Source: Peterkaempfera griseoplana
GTDB lineage: Bacteria; Actinomycetota; Actinomycetes; Streptomycetales; Streptomycetaceae
Direction: 5' to 3'
DNA: 48,472 nucleotides
Assembly: GCF_001418575.1 (NCBI RefSeq)
Contig: NZ_LIQR01000232.1
Span: 1 to 48,472 of the forward strand
The translations under genes and the position numbers were made by a program. The notes under the pieces are model-generated. The model saw nothing but the letters and a program-made list of their open reading frames with translations, was not told the DNA's origin and made no database searches. How positions within the stretch are numbered: position 1 is the first letter of the stretch; every line of letters starts with the position of its first letter. Positions 25,701-27,699 of this stretch are shown here, one piece after another.

Positions 25701-26660
25701 CGACAGGTGGTCGAGGCGCTGCTGGAAAGCCCGTTGCTCGCCCGCGAAGTCGCGCGGTACGAGCAGCGTGTGGCCCGGACCGGCGACAGGGCGTCGGACG
25801 CCGCCCGTCCTTCCACCCGCTCGACGGGCACCGGGCAGAGTGCGGCGATGCAGGCGTTCCTGGACGCACCCCGCGGCCTGCACAGAAGGGTCGCCGAGAG
25901 CGCCCGGAACCGGCAGAACCTGCCGGGTGACCGGACCGTGGCCGGTGTGGCCCAGCGCGGGTCGGACCGGCCGGTTCACACCCGTGCAGAGGCGATCACC
26001 CGCGAGGAGGGCGTCGTGACGGACACGGCGCCGGCCGCCACGACCACGAGGAACGGCCCGGAAGAGGCCCGGCGGGAAGTGCCGGTGCTGGTCGACGAAG
26101 GGCCGGTCCTGACTCCGGTCGAGGTGCTGGAGAAGGGTGCGCCGAGTCAGGGTCCGACGCCGGAGGTGGTCGTCGAGGACGCGGCAGGCGGGCAGGCGGA
26201 GCATCTCGCAGCTCAGCCGAACTCGTCGACCAGCGGCGGCCGCACGCTCGTAGGGGGCGCGCCTCCTGCTGAGGAGACTATGGAGGTGCCGGTCCCCGCG
26301 CCGGGGATGCGGCTGTCGGTGGAGGCGATCAAGCACCCGGCACGGTTCACGGCTGAGGAGATCACGGGCCTGAGCGCGGCGCAGGCCGAGGAGATCCAGG
26401 GTATGGACACCACCTCCAGGGAGACCGCCCTCGGTCTCGCCGCCCAGCGGGCCGCCGACGCGATCCTCTGGACGGTCGCGCAGGATTCGGGCCGGAGCAT
26501 GACCAATACCGATGTCCTGCTGACACTGCCCGGCCCCGAGAGCGGAGCGCTGGCCATCTGGATCTCGATCTCCCAGCTCATCGCCAACCGACTCCGCCAC
26601 CGCGTCAAGGCCCTCATCGGAAGCGAAGCAGTGAACCCTGTGGAAATCTGCCCGCAGTGA
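6945..26660 (+). CDS. Giant 6571-residue multidomain type VII effector (polymorphic-toxin-like)
   Basis: One unbroken frame encodes a protein of roughly 0.7 MDa. GAGGA lies nine bases before the ATG. Domain order by residue: WXG-like helical domain with W42-T-G44 and a hydrophobic stretch (108-150); Pro/Gly/Ser linker (about 270-880); helical region (880-1460); tandem helical repeats (about 1480-2130); Ala/Glu/Arg-rich likely coiled coil (about 2185-2245); Cys/His domain (C2503, H2520); helical region and two further repeats; lethal-factor-like zincin (HEFAH 3243-3247); papain-fold toxin (C3627, H3708, D3723); OTU protease (D3873-GN-C3876, H4016); Cys-less papain-fold fragment (H4258, D4270); short tandem repeats; beta-rich modules (about 4590-6095); acidic linker and helical C terminus. 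It lies directly after the EccC motor, so ESX export is the natural inference. Most recognised domains act on host proteins in other pathogens and symbionts. The identity of the catalytic folds is motif-based. Confidence 0.9.
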   Translation: MAAEFDVGPIRDLGNQWVEYAHRIYECLTSMHGSVASMATAWTGKTGRNVQFVWDSEGAGASAPFNVYNSIFQAAWVAEQLGNAILDYADELQKTIDQINRAHLVEALGTIFGTVLGIASFGIGGLLSQIGATVGRIVEAIMAIIGVAARAANLIGRAGAFLMDSVLNAGVTLGTDVASQVAAARAAGVPFVMDWQGEAINMGLSVWTNAWMGGVETHVLGGKSLDDGIGGVIDKYVFTPPKTDTPNLANTNIGGPSRVAIPDVTHLSPFPVNSVIEHNALPPMHAGTTNPVSGTPRATAGSAGGGIPRPGEVHVTEGAPTQAPGGTRPGTPTPGDVRVTAGDPTQAPGGTRPGGTALNPDAPVVPGRQLTNAGGGTPPNSVRDHTTPVTTRTTAHLDGPPRSAADGPGNVAGKPSGPDANTGGGRNVSTDAGAPDAVPATPAAGQHDSGVREYTSPGGTKYRTDRNGDTWIKESGDSTWAAVVPEPPKLRHDLPDSGTTPPASVAASAVGKPLAAAADAGHLAGGDRSGAGRGADVVEGAGTRSGGGLDSPGRAAGAGAGSAREPVPSPGRPVAHDAASGAEPPLSAGRAASDAPSGSVLRSGGPETPAAGRTAAPGAGAGHQGGLYGGGSSVAGPRSHAYSHLEGGGPSSVGRGADAVLGVEPSPGAGRSAVSDAGPGNLGRSGVPDVPDAVRTTPSDVSQSQRPAGGGVGGGRRAAGDAPIVEPVKAQPETISRRPVADSQDDHAKRRPNDTFFAMPTHPEAVEGLSLVTHSLASDASATPGISRHDVGSGSSVKPDETAPAHSQADAGSQGHGTDVVEGSVAHGHGSGPDGPAVRDTGDAGATGIHTRDDVAASGSGSGDTLRHEPAPVSPEDMTARNAQWDTFKQNQVERHAPVVEAESRLERSVDLDAVWQRGYDKFVKQNRVGELLGQGAQPPRDGHLVKGAQYGWRRAITHEFRNEVAQNGHISEGAYNRIVDGAEKNAYKHILRAHDIERFAAHFRQQADAYRNGGGRYGEFLPEYDRAPSRYVYDSKLQTYVKDDLKLYGQPEDTPSGPVGKLKGGRDGSDPDDFTFIEYKSDSDVPVDHFRDKAHDFNPLERDFIDRVDQLNEVYGKYIHDAKNDGGPSSGTQRELDRLWGGMQEKFDRIAQREHDIQAVVGRRVEDLIERHLEGGAETLISDTLTADSATRLRQDFLRDLRDQHDTWFPNGRAEPSDGFLTMNEHSDDLWVTIVDRAVDQFPVRIDREKFIQAAVESESGFADRFLSSQREDLLTSLGEDGRQRVLADYLDNARISAGRHFDLNLDPRRRTGDGPAEPWTTERDWLRSTLPDTVLHDARLQDVNVTDSAVGFNEVMSHDYGFGYTELRTETIDRLGNDFRVERVTRYDALYGPEGHRTDAWLAHAGDGTFRSNLDHVLSGSPFDVLPQRGATVHDALADPDGTPARAADDSGAGASGREQLMDVYRQVLQTSLLNQVRHELPEAMRGHVTAGQMGDAFRTLAGDGGPEAFVSLSDADQASAVATHLVAEQVQSRLPGTMRQDFSLDQVGDAYHAVLERHGKYVVDLMSPDEGVKVVADHLAGKGTDKLVSRVLKDHQAASAAAAAQAAQARDVRRHLPEALQRRITDAAIADAYSALAQRQGQPTLEDVPQVSPEAVAGHLVRAEVAAGVTRHLPEASRDDFSREQMDNAYTELVERHGQPLLDGMPLSDRAAAVADHLVGKDTDQVFAGVRRERGLGGYAHAGRRAALVEQVKDRLPEAVRGDFTATQVEDAHVSLVETHGQTAPDRLGSERWTEAVADHLVGRDTDQLFRRELGLGDYAQAGRRAALVEQVKGQLPEAVRDDFTATQVEDAHVDLVEAHGRFAPDHLNPAGWARAVADHLVGKDTDQLFAELHRDPVADAPTLAHAVDALLQRHTAFRFTREQVEQAVAELAEQHAEITDLPRRQLAVRVGLHLVEPMQQLAKATNQLLVKKYWGSGLEDSEIQRAHRELVDEFGAGFLELPVADQAGIVAVMTVTDRDVLRDVRSRMNTGGRLTQGHVTHVHRRLREEEGTSFWRLTFDARADALADRLVQLLQMAPKVNELLSALTGTEATFRQAADAHSHLLRHYGSEFTSLEPGAQIKAVADQVVRTRPVPHEEYETDFAGFNIEDLIANRTESKAKHKETDLEALTEPVHEAYRTQEARTAAAVAEARRTTVDKAAQAKAVEKAVRTEAARTAAVVEEARRQAREEAIRTESALRGFTSAEVEQALDIEQRYGLRRTVVGNDAKAAAQRQQRLNDLGRIAGELRGSGRTAAERLAGRLAGEWSRPGLLGGSPATATRSVDQAHATTVPATTVPATTVPATVHGTPEVLLSADPKAFLNANVLSMNMSAALEIHSPGVTAYDRSQFLEALDAKDLPEHRFVVVRQGEDTNGKPRYVLAPAVEWYVQQYGATELNLPEGLSLPAVRADGEYVNAVYVPYLTGTTRDYAQQVGHTAMLRRPGESDPRLVVTPTMNGCAYTLTRHQDPDKIKVWHYQSPDSNMPGPVQFRREQRPLDWFGVGEYANPKGEMFEVANLMWYGPGGWEFIGQENETTSTDTSVTFVRVRSRAAVMQPGREAKQIARAYQSLPRSELRDWELPQAMRNIAATKGQAADTAVLRQVWNRIERHLKGEIRQLRNVADKGQLREIPDKFEKERRALRGGLEDLIAQASAAAAPEAARSADVRRAVLERRQLAVDMVNQFIDKPAKNWINLLRSEAAPPSPKTLASTYALKAREELDGNYSTVNLEITRVLGLKSSNKMKDYLNALTETLREAIRSEIEALGKVDDLARLRALAAEIKTRRQELFVFEKARFQAETVKWSGKEQKEAKNFVGPIDTLLMALVQPRMDDWITDLQREAEALATGSAWQRLPLGEQLGLGDVAGQLPTAVREDGFLEVRVQEAYDELKSPARARPLDQRVNLVAHVLMGGKSATTDVDHDFVAKVNRRLPKERRVTLEGAQEAYRDLVASRGATFTGESRNSRIQDVAFHLSAGDTTLAPLAVPRSAKSADVVPEVSRPLGPQARRQVSDADRTEQLYAVAEPPHAQELVRELPLMSPQDRANVLNGLSLGHRRWLAQHAPLVDGLRAALPPREFAETAAALLVQVDARAHQPALARQEAQAQVFRMVQDPDVAARLLKNGSQVFVVPRDVSATDLPPFRQWSGVRAQDSAGQGRLYDDMRGLATEHAAVSEENLLGEDTTVGSSRALTDGYSSAVHEFAHVLHRLGITEKDRAAIKDSFDRRTDRPKASWPDGTNKVEKGVVTKSYSAQNEYEYFAQLTNVWLGANTGIDADTGKRRNNGDVWVRRHVPELVPLMERLFGKDPSALYRGSANPVTATRADNAMYDGFRDFMQQTDAPQGRARRFPPPPEGVKVPGVQHLEGRSLQEESAAAQREATDSSESMSGVSQPWLRQLPAGEAEADGFVRSVNTRLERLRHAPASPEAVRQVYAVLAVSESAQFIEGSAADRQFAVADHLARLRSVAPLTAPKPAKSAGGAPADVTRQPVRRRLQDTRIYGRPGGLRRPAESDQLALEDVFPRAENGRFERFPNPRGLTYPAAGLARSLNAARVRNALLTDMGSASWLQRINRGWRQDPARLYNCLDTAASVLASWYGQPTMAAPVHAEPGVPLRVEQDGPTRVSRWLNAGWRTGQDWEAVAARVRDGGHGSSAIVVFRLPGGAVHAVNALNYDGRVVWADGQRGRTNESPLYQGESFMSIELDPEGRPIDRRPLLEEVTAQSRGVRPSPSQVDHAAAAAMDSERILDDLRDMRLDPPPQSGRPRLQADTFTSRPGPSRDLHTPVASTSSASQTRDGHGGVQSAGPVGGKYARMRTVAGHAGLIAHDVRGDGNCFYYSLASLMGWDQTQSLAEAAQSLRNHLADVLPDYWDEMQYHLVPMYADGLTPDPAEADRIAQKLADSPDGGYGVVVSAIAHDIRSSGSFANTGGDVAPILAARVFGLSLNVVEAASSAVHRIGDGPTELHLVRDDEALHWMPARPADPGWNLEQARAMLAAQSHAARNEVEASAQAEAPQRAARRLPSTPVAQAQGPQRAVRRLPSTPVAQSESGGHTQEQSRGTDTVRRPRVLPQLPVRETGTTQDPAQAEQDAAERAADFFNLTDSAASAARENRRRARDQRAAREASFGPLPMPPAPEGVATHTPSTAPAPADLTSGTHSTVGIGDASARAFTWSRPTAREVMKRAFRWWPVSELQRMLEDQDHGSSSFVTGLERPLHAVNHHGSVMWMDARAGTRVEQPDPTLSVASIDLNADGWLINPTAEVRRKRWEYQRLPGLLPRQEALRRLEAEFPRRTERLEHLLEGDDETGFLIPAGADETGVLIPAEAAEVLVPSGVAGTTELSEPPKVTEAAEVLVPSKVAEATELSEPPKVTEAAEVLVPSKVAEATELSEPPKVTEATDVQEPPKPEVVPPWYVGHGSGGMLGEFSVTDVKVSAVTKANEEWADEVVKALPDTVRSAVRSGIRRALLDMIAVNTPEDWYHLLVDGKTIEAAGQVVWLRPVVHNVQSVKPEEAADAVHNVQPVKPEEAADAVHNVQPVQQSVKPEKAADAVRKYGVKWSSTSGAQKHSHMSSRAAETALFSALMLSSAAASAFVLGAPRIVLEAGVERDSASRQTVISGRKLFVTSSTLFSSETRVLVFVDGIEQETGSKPAPVGLAIEFPSVFVDQGKRNLEPAQDSILDAGRTGTTSANQGAAFARPRMSEEVLNAIDVTPVVAALHRDLRSAGLDAAEVIAISHQVQEQLVNERTIRNRQAWQLGGGDVTNSIRIGSVPKWNGVIVHGRSRITLKAAQLVDVRDAVSTRADLGAGAARGYGRGGTSSAAMTFAANVTGLVDPLIDNHIVKGVAPYVSVSGNSHRRWNYGLTDTGLNHTVLVASGPMARYLATLEYTITWTSPTHRGLRSTSVEIPAELGVPWRGAAEFERRGLGRVASPVVQQGSLHDLATQVAAQPNVRALLQISGVRPDVSVVRPARLDIPRPRPAQDEPLHLALGGLGFGTAIGLPGAQLIEDYLLATLKGLAGKRAKVDWAAVERQLGVRVGRAVLEGDLDNVLAGMSFDISVGKKTVTVFLKGTLSTPRDSFTSENLTVNTRAAMTSALSSSSDSRRAVTVAGGAAARVSAAKWLRLQFGAVRLQAKFSGGKEQSLSDAVTGYRRKENLGLEHPPLVTTRDIVYEITVRTEDGRFDERVWLDRPGDLVAEIVTPRAFTPAQRVTREELADTGKTTFARKWPDRQETQIDFSTGSTGLYPAFVNMPALTGMVARTYFDLHGLRWTDDWTQWPSEIVDATRPARLEQFFGLLTDGLGREVRLPDHDGWETTLNLQMRAYAPRPLQLTKAKTEIEHYLKHQSKYGTAKAQSKSVSLQGSTSAMVRLGSDQGGSGIVLADHAEVRVAQPSHSQSRAPGGRLVALAHGDVGAEWGSTHEKTDGAIEISRGTYDSEAVAGYRSDPGFLATITRRRGGRTETSRRFVRVSGAMDLLVPNRRIEDLGLPGKATDPAQDLSAEGAKPVEDPSKRLTYLGDRLWTTSVWPEVLKADGVVPEIVQRLRERNILPLEKDKESIEQVRLRETVAAVFRSEALKSGHSALLGSGFGGWFPITERGGAVRYVWINVFAEGLDPAHAQRDRAEITLTLRSEGVTEVKDVGKQGVSASVGVTVSGRAGDHQAVTNQQGHGGIEYSRGSDWQRGQTNTSVKKSTQIYRANTKDGSVEFEHRMHFRVQLGMTLKMPEFLRPFVHYGYVLYNVIGNALADAPRAGTVTQEPTPWTWYDNGMGAGRTVPGEVRFLIPQHLTVPAPAVGPMPAPFERTWGENARWLRLPSADLPPALDAALVEHLHPWDVPAAGALQQWVKTAARQSGSAADLVSSRIQGLPRPDFTSLSGLAHQAQTSQDMVRANIKDLLKDAYIVDAGGTKVRVGLELVRAEEFEPTPRMKGRGYTQDNHDIERGVEWSSGRLQGGGLDGGGGSDHSAVLAHAVGDRSERDSSRFEGGASETYENNREATREFRYYRIDVRMIARPVENAAYALSVDVPGGLYAMLPLKSSGALAEDLATPLARILVPATEPPKDLTSEVETPPADKLTTIPEEPEPASRREAAPVEETPVPEHLDTEVQKGSRWKGKQRATDAASEDDWRWEGRERETDEVSEEGSLREDEDWETDDASHDDSLIILVRSRLEQMLGETGSVLSDEQIREEAARQAGADGAPATFADTVLLARQVVEALLESPLLAREVARYEQRVARTGDRASDAARPSTRSTGTGQSAAMQAFLDAPRGLHRRVAESARNRQNLPGDRTVAGVAQRGSDRPVHTRAEAITREEGVVTDTAPAATTTRNGPEEARREVPVLVDEGPVLTPVEVLEKGAPSQGPTPEVVVEDAAGGQAEHLAAQPNSSTSGGRTLVGGAPPAEETMEVPVPAPGMRLSVEAIKHPARFTAEEITGLSAAQAEEIQGMDTTSRETALGLAAQRAADAILWTVAQDSGRSMTNTDVLLTLPGPESGALAIWISISQLIANRLRHRVKALIGSEAVNPVEICPQ
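7750..9570 (+). other. Disordered Pro/Gly/Ser/Ala linker of the giant effector
   Basis: About 600 residues are dominated by Gly, Pro, Ser, Thr, Ala and Asp, with partial repeats (for example GDPTQAPGGTRPG twice, separated by about 25 residues) and no predicted fold. It tethers the export domain to the first helical region. No catalytic motif was seen. Confidence 0.7.
11380..13340 (+). repeat. Tandem helical repeat array, core about 55 residues
   Basis: At least six copies share a core beginning LPEAxRxDF, continuing through DAYxxLVExHG and ending AVADHLVGKDTD, separated by spacers of up to about 30 residues. Copies start near nt 11388, 11552, 11800, 11971, 12220 and 12460; more diverged ones run to about 13340, and related units recur near 15650-16000 and 17290-17460. 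The pattern predicts a helical solenoid. It is not a family I can name, and it probably serves as a spacer or binding scaffold. Confidence 0.75.
12178..12640 (+). repeat. 240-bp recent tandem duplication inside the helical array
   Basis: The segment starting GACGGCGGGCCGCCCTGG at 12181 recurs at 12421, exactly 240 bp (80 codons) later, with long runs of identical bases over the first 100 bp. DNA-level identity indicates a recent duplication or ongoing gene conversion. Confidence 0.85.
13941..13985 (+). repeat. 15-bp triplicate encoding ATTVP
   Basis: Three perfect copies of GCGACGACGGTTCCC encode ATTVP repeats in a linker just before the Cys/His domain. This is a slippage-prone in-frame repeat. 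Confidence 0.9.
14020..14760 (+). other. Unassigned Cys/His domain of the giant effector (possible deamidase-like fold)
   Basis: Residues about 2360-2605 form a compact, mixed alpha/beta segment between helical regions. It holds an isolated cysteine in the motif MNGCAYT (C2503) and a histidine in VWHYQS (H2520). A Gly-Cys on one strand and a His 12-17 residues on is the geometry of the CNF1/BLF1/CheD-type glutamine deamidases, but no sequence match can be claimed. It may equally be a structural domain. Confidence 0.4.
16400..16990 (+). other. Anthrax-lethal-factor-like zinc metalloprotease domain
   Basis: The zincin motif HEFAH lies at residues 3243-3247. A downstream NEYEYFAQ (E3298/E3300) supplies the third zinc ligand about 55 residues on, close to the spacing in lethal factor (HEFGH plus a Glu about 49 residues on). 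The preceding text also fits that family: VVPRDV, a GRLYDDMRG turn, and the run SEENLLGE before the helix. Known members cleave host signalling proteins; the target here is unknown. Confidence 0.75.
17560..18225 (+). other. Papain-fold toxin / glutamine-deamidase-like domain
   Basis: Three expected catalytic residues are present in order: Cys in YNCLDTA (C3627), His in GGAVHAVNAL (H3708) and Asp in VVWADGQRG (D3723). This is the arrangement of the Tox-PL papain-fold toxin family common in actinomycete giant proteins. Members deamidate or cleave host proteins. A likely intact, active site is inferred from the motifs. Confidence 0.75.
18496..19030 (+). other. OTU-type cysteine protease domain
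   Basis: The motif RGDGNCFYYSLA (D3873, C3876) is the hallmark of OTU proteases. A catalytic His follows 140 residues later in EALHWMP (H4016), preceded by a beta strand (ELHLVRDD) as in the family. OTU enzymes cleave ubiquitin or ubiquitin-like chains in eukaryotes, so this domain is a strong hint of a eukaryotic target. Confidence 0.8.
19095..19202 (+). repeat. 54-bp direct repeat, 18-residue units
   Basis: Two 54-bp copies (starts 19095 and 19149) encode AQAEAPQRAARRLPSTPV and AQAQGPQRAVRRLPSTPV, with the beginning of a third at 19203. They form a basic, Pro-rich linker directly after the OTU domain. Confidence 0.85.
19560..19850 (+). other. Partial, Cys-less second copy of the papain-fold toxin domain
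   Basis: Residues about 4206-4302 align with the C-terminal half of the first papain-fold domain: HGSS, then LHAVNHHG (H4258), VMWMDARAG (D4270), then SVASIDLNADG matching SFMSIELDPEG. The N-terminal half with the nucleophilic Cys is missing and no Cys occurs in the segment. It is a decayed duplicate or a binding module. Confidence 0.65.
20040..20255 (+). repeat. 72-bp tandem repeat, three copies
   Basis: Three 72-bp units (20040-20111, 20112-20183, 20184-20255) encode 24 residues each, EAAEVLVPSKVAEATELSEP plus PKVT. The second and third are identical and the first differs at a few bases. This is an in-frame acidic linker that can expand or contract. Confidence 0.95.
20571..20717 (+). repeat. 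45-bp tandem repeat, three copies
   Basis: Units at 20571-20615 and 20616-20660, and a third at 20661-20717 carrying a 12-bp insertion, encode VHNVQPVKPEEAADA. They form a linker just before the beta-rich region. Confidence 0.95.
21500..25180 (+). other. Beta-rich repeated modules of the giant effector
   Basis: Residues about 4850-6080 contain five segments (about 4855-4960, 5103-5242, 5398-5522, 5667-5769, 5951-6076). In most of them a Gly/Ser/Thr-rich alternating strand pair leads to a strand with aromatic or acidic residues (LEYTITW, IVYEITVR, FEHRMHFRV, YYRIDVRM), usually followed by a short Pro-containing turn. No family is recognised. Alternating small/polar strands recall beta-barrel pore formers, so a translocation role is possible but speculative. 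Confidence 0.4.
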
Positions 26661-26670
26661 CCAGCGATCA

Positions 26671-26716
26671 GCTCGTCGGCGCGCCCGCACTATCGACAGC
26701 GGGCGCGCCGACGGGC
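26671..26716 (+). terminator. Strong terminator hairpin of the giant effector gene
   Basis: A stem of about 18 bp with one G-T wobble (14-bp perfect core GTCGGCGCGCCCGC / GCGGGCGCGCCGAC) and a 10-nt loop begins 10 bases after the stop codon. Confidence 0.9.
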
Positions 26717-26871
26717 CCGACACCGCCGACGGCATCCGCTCACAGCGGATCGAACCCGCACCCCCAGGCCGGCCGGAAAGCCGATCCGGCACGGCCCGGC
26801 GGGCGGCGCACACGTCCTAGGCGGGTATTCGATCGGATCAAGGGGTGGTCTTGGTGCGCCGGAGCGCGATC

Positions 26872-27333
26872 GTTGTCACACAGCCAGGTTTGCTGTCACC
26901 CGCGAGGTTGGGTGCCGGACTCGGGGGTGCCGGCCGACCCCGTGGTGGTGGGTCGGCGTCCGCCGCAGCAGGCCACCACTTCTGTCGCCGCGAAGTTCAG
27001 GAAGATCGTGAACCAGGATGACCTGTCGACCGCGTTGATGGATCCGGTACGAAGCGGCTCTTCCCCGGCTCGCCGAAGGATGTCGACGCTGTCGGCCAGG
27101 CCATCGATCGTGTGGCCGCGCTTCAGGGAGTTGTGCATTCGACGCCGGAAGACGCCCGCGTGCTGGTTGGCCGGCACCAGGCCGTCCCAGACGACGAAGT
27201 CAGCCCCGGCGATCAAGGCGTCACGTGCGGGCCCGCACGCCGGAGTCCGTTCGAGGAGCATGGCGATGAGGTCGTCCCGAGTCACAGTGCGCCCCGGCGA
27301 CAGGGAGACCAGTGATCGGCTGTGTGTGACAAC
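26872..27333. repeat. Short inverted repeats flanking the orphan gene
   Basis: GTTGTCACACAGCC (26872-26885) and, inverted, GGCTGTGTGTGACAAC (27318-27333) match except for a 2-base insertion. They bracket about 460 bp holding one small reading frame. They may be ends of a small mobile remnant or paired regulatory sites; no target duplication was evident. Confidence 0.5.
26896..27285 (-). CDS. Small orphan protein downstream of the giant effector
   Basis: This is a 129-codon frame read from a GTG (in GRTVTRDDLIAMLLERT). It has a protein-like composition up to a polar Ser/Thr/Gly-rich tail. It is predicted mixed alpha/beta, with helices near the start (DDLIAMLLERT, ARDALIAGADFVVWDGL) and a closing strand pair (SSWFTIFLNFAATEVVACCG). 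There is no signal peptide or transmembrane segment. I do not recognise the family. Its position next to a toxin-like gene raises the question of immunity, but it is on the opposite strand beyond a strong terminator, so this is weak. The start is uncertain: no good ribosome binding site precedes the GTG, and the frame is open further upstream. Confidence 0.5.
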   Translation of the reverse strand: MTRDDLIAMLLERTPACGPARDALIAGADFVVWDGLVPANQHAGVFRRRMHNSLKRGHTIDGLADSVDILRRAGEEPLRTGSINAVDRSSWFTIFLNFAATEVVACCGGRRPTTTGSAGTPESGTQPRG

Positions 27334-27490
27334 TCCAGCGCCTCTCTGGTGACAGTCCGGCTGCTTCGACCTGGTTTCTGCGCAGCCTATGCGGTGCCGT
27401 CGGTGACGACTACCGAGCTGTCGACGGCGGGGGACGAGGCGGCCGTGTCGGGCGAGGCGGTCGCCTCGCGAGCTCGCCGGAACCGCTGAC

Positions 27491-27537
27491 GGCACCGGCG
27501 TCCGCGCAGCCCGGGGGGCTCCGCGGACGCCGGTGCC
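27491..27537 (-). terminator. Perfect 16-bp hairpin
   Basis: GGCACCGGCGTCCGCG and its exact complement CGCGGACGCCGGTGCC are separated by 15 nt. It is the second of two hairpins in the 414-bp gap 27286-27699, downstream of the GH2 gene. It may be a back-up terminator or isolate the orphan gene. Nothing else was identified in the gap. Confidence 0.8.
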
Positions 27538-27605
27538 ATGTCCCGGGCGACGGCCGTCTTCCGTGTGAGTCGTGATGCTCTCGGACCGCGCGTCCGGGCT
27601 TCGCA

Positions 27606-27648
27606 GGACGGTCGGTGTGGGTGAGACGGCACCCCGCACCGACCGTCC
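27606..27648 (-). terminator. Terminator of the GH2 glycosidase gene
   Basis: Arms GGACGGTCGGTG and CACCGACCGTCC pair perfectly over 12 bp and extend with one wobble. The hairpin begins about 50 bases beyond the glycosidase stop codon in its direction of transcription. Confidence 0.8.
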
Positions 27649-27699
27649 GGCGTCCAGGACCGGCCTGCGCTCCCAGTCGTGCCCAGCCGGGCGACTCCG

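Noticed and set aside
26741..26765. T-arm-like GGGTTCGATCCGCT on the minus strand, suggesting a tRNA
   Set aside because: Only a 4-bp stem with a GTTCGAT loop; no anticodon arm, D-arm or acceptor stem could be paired around it.
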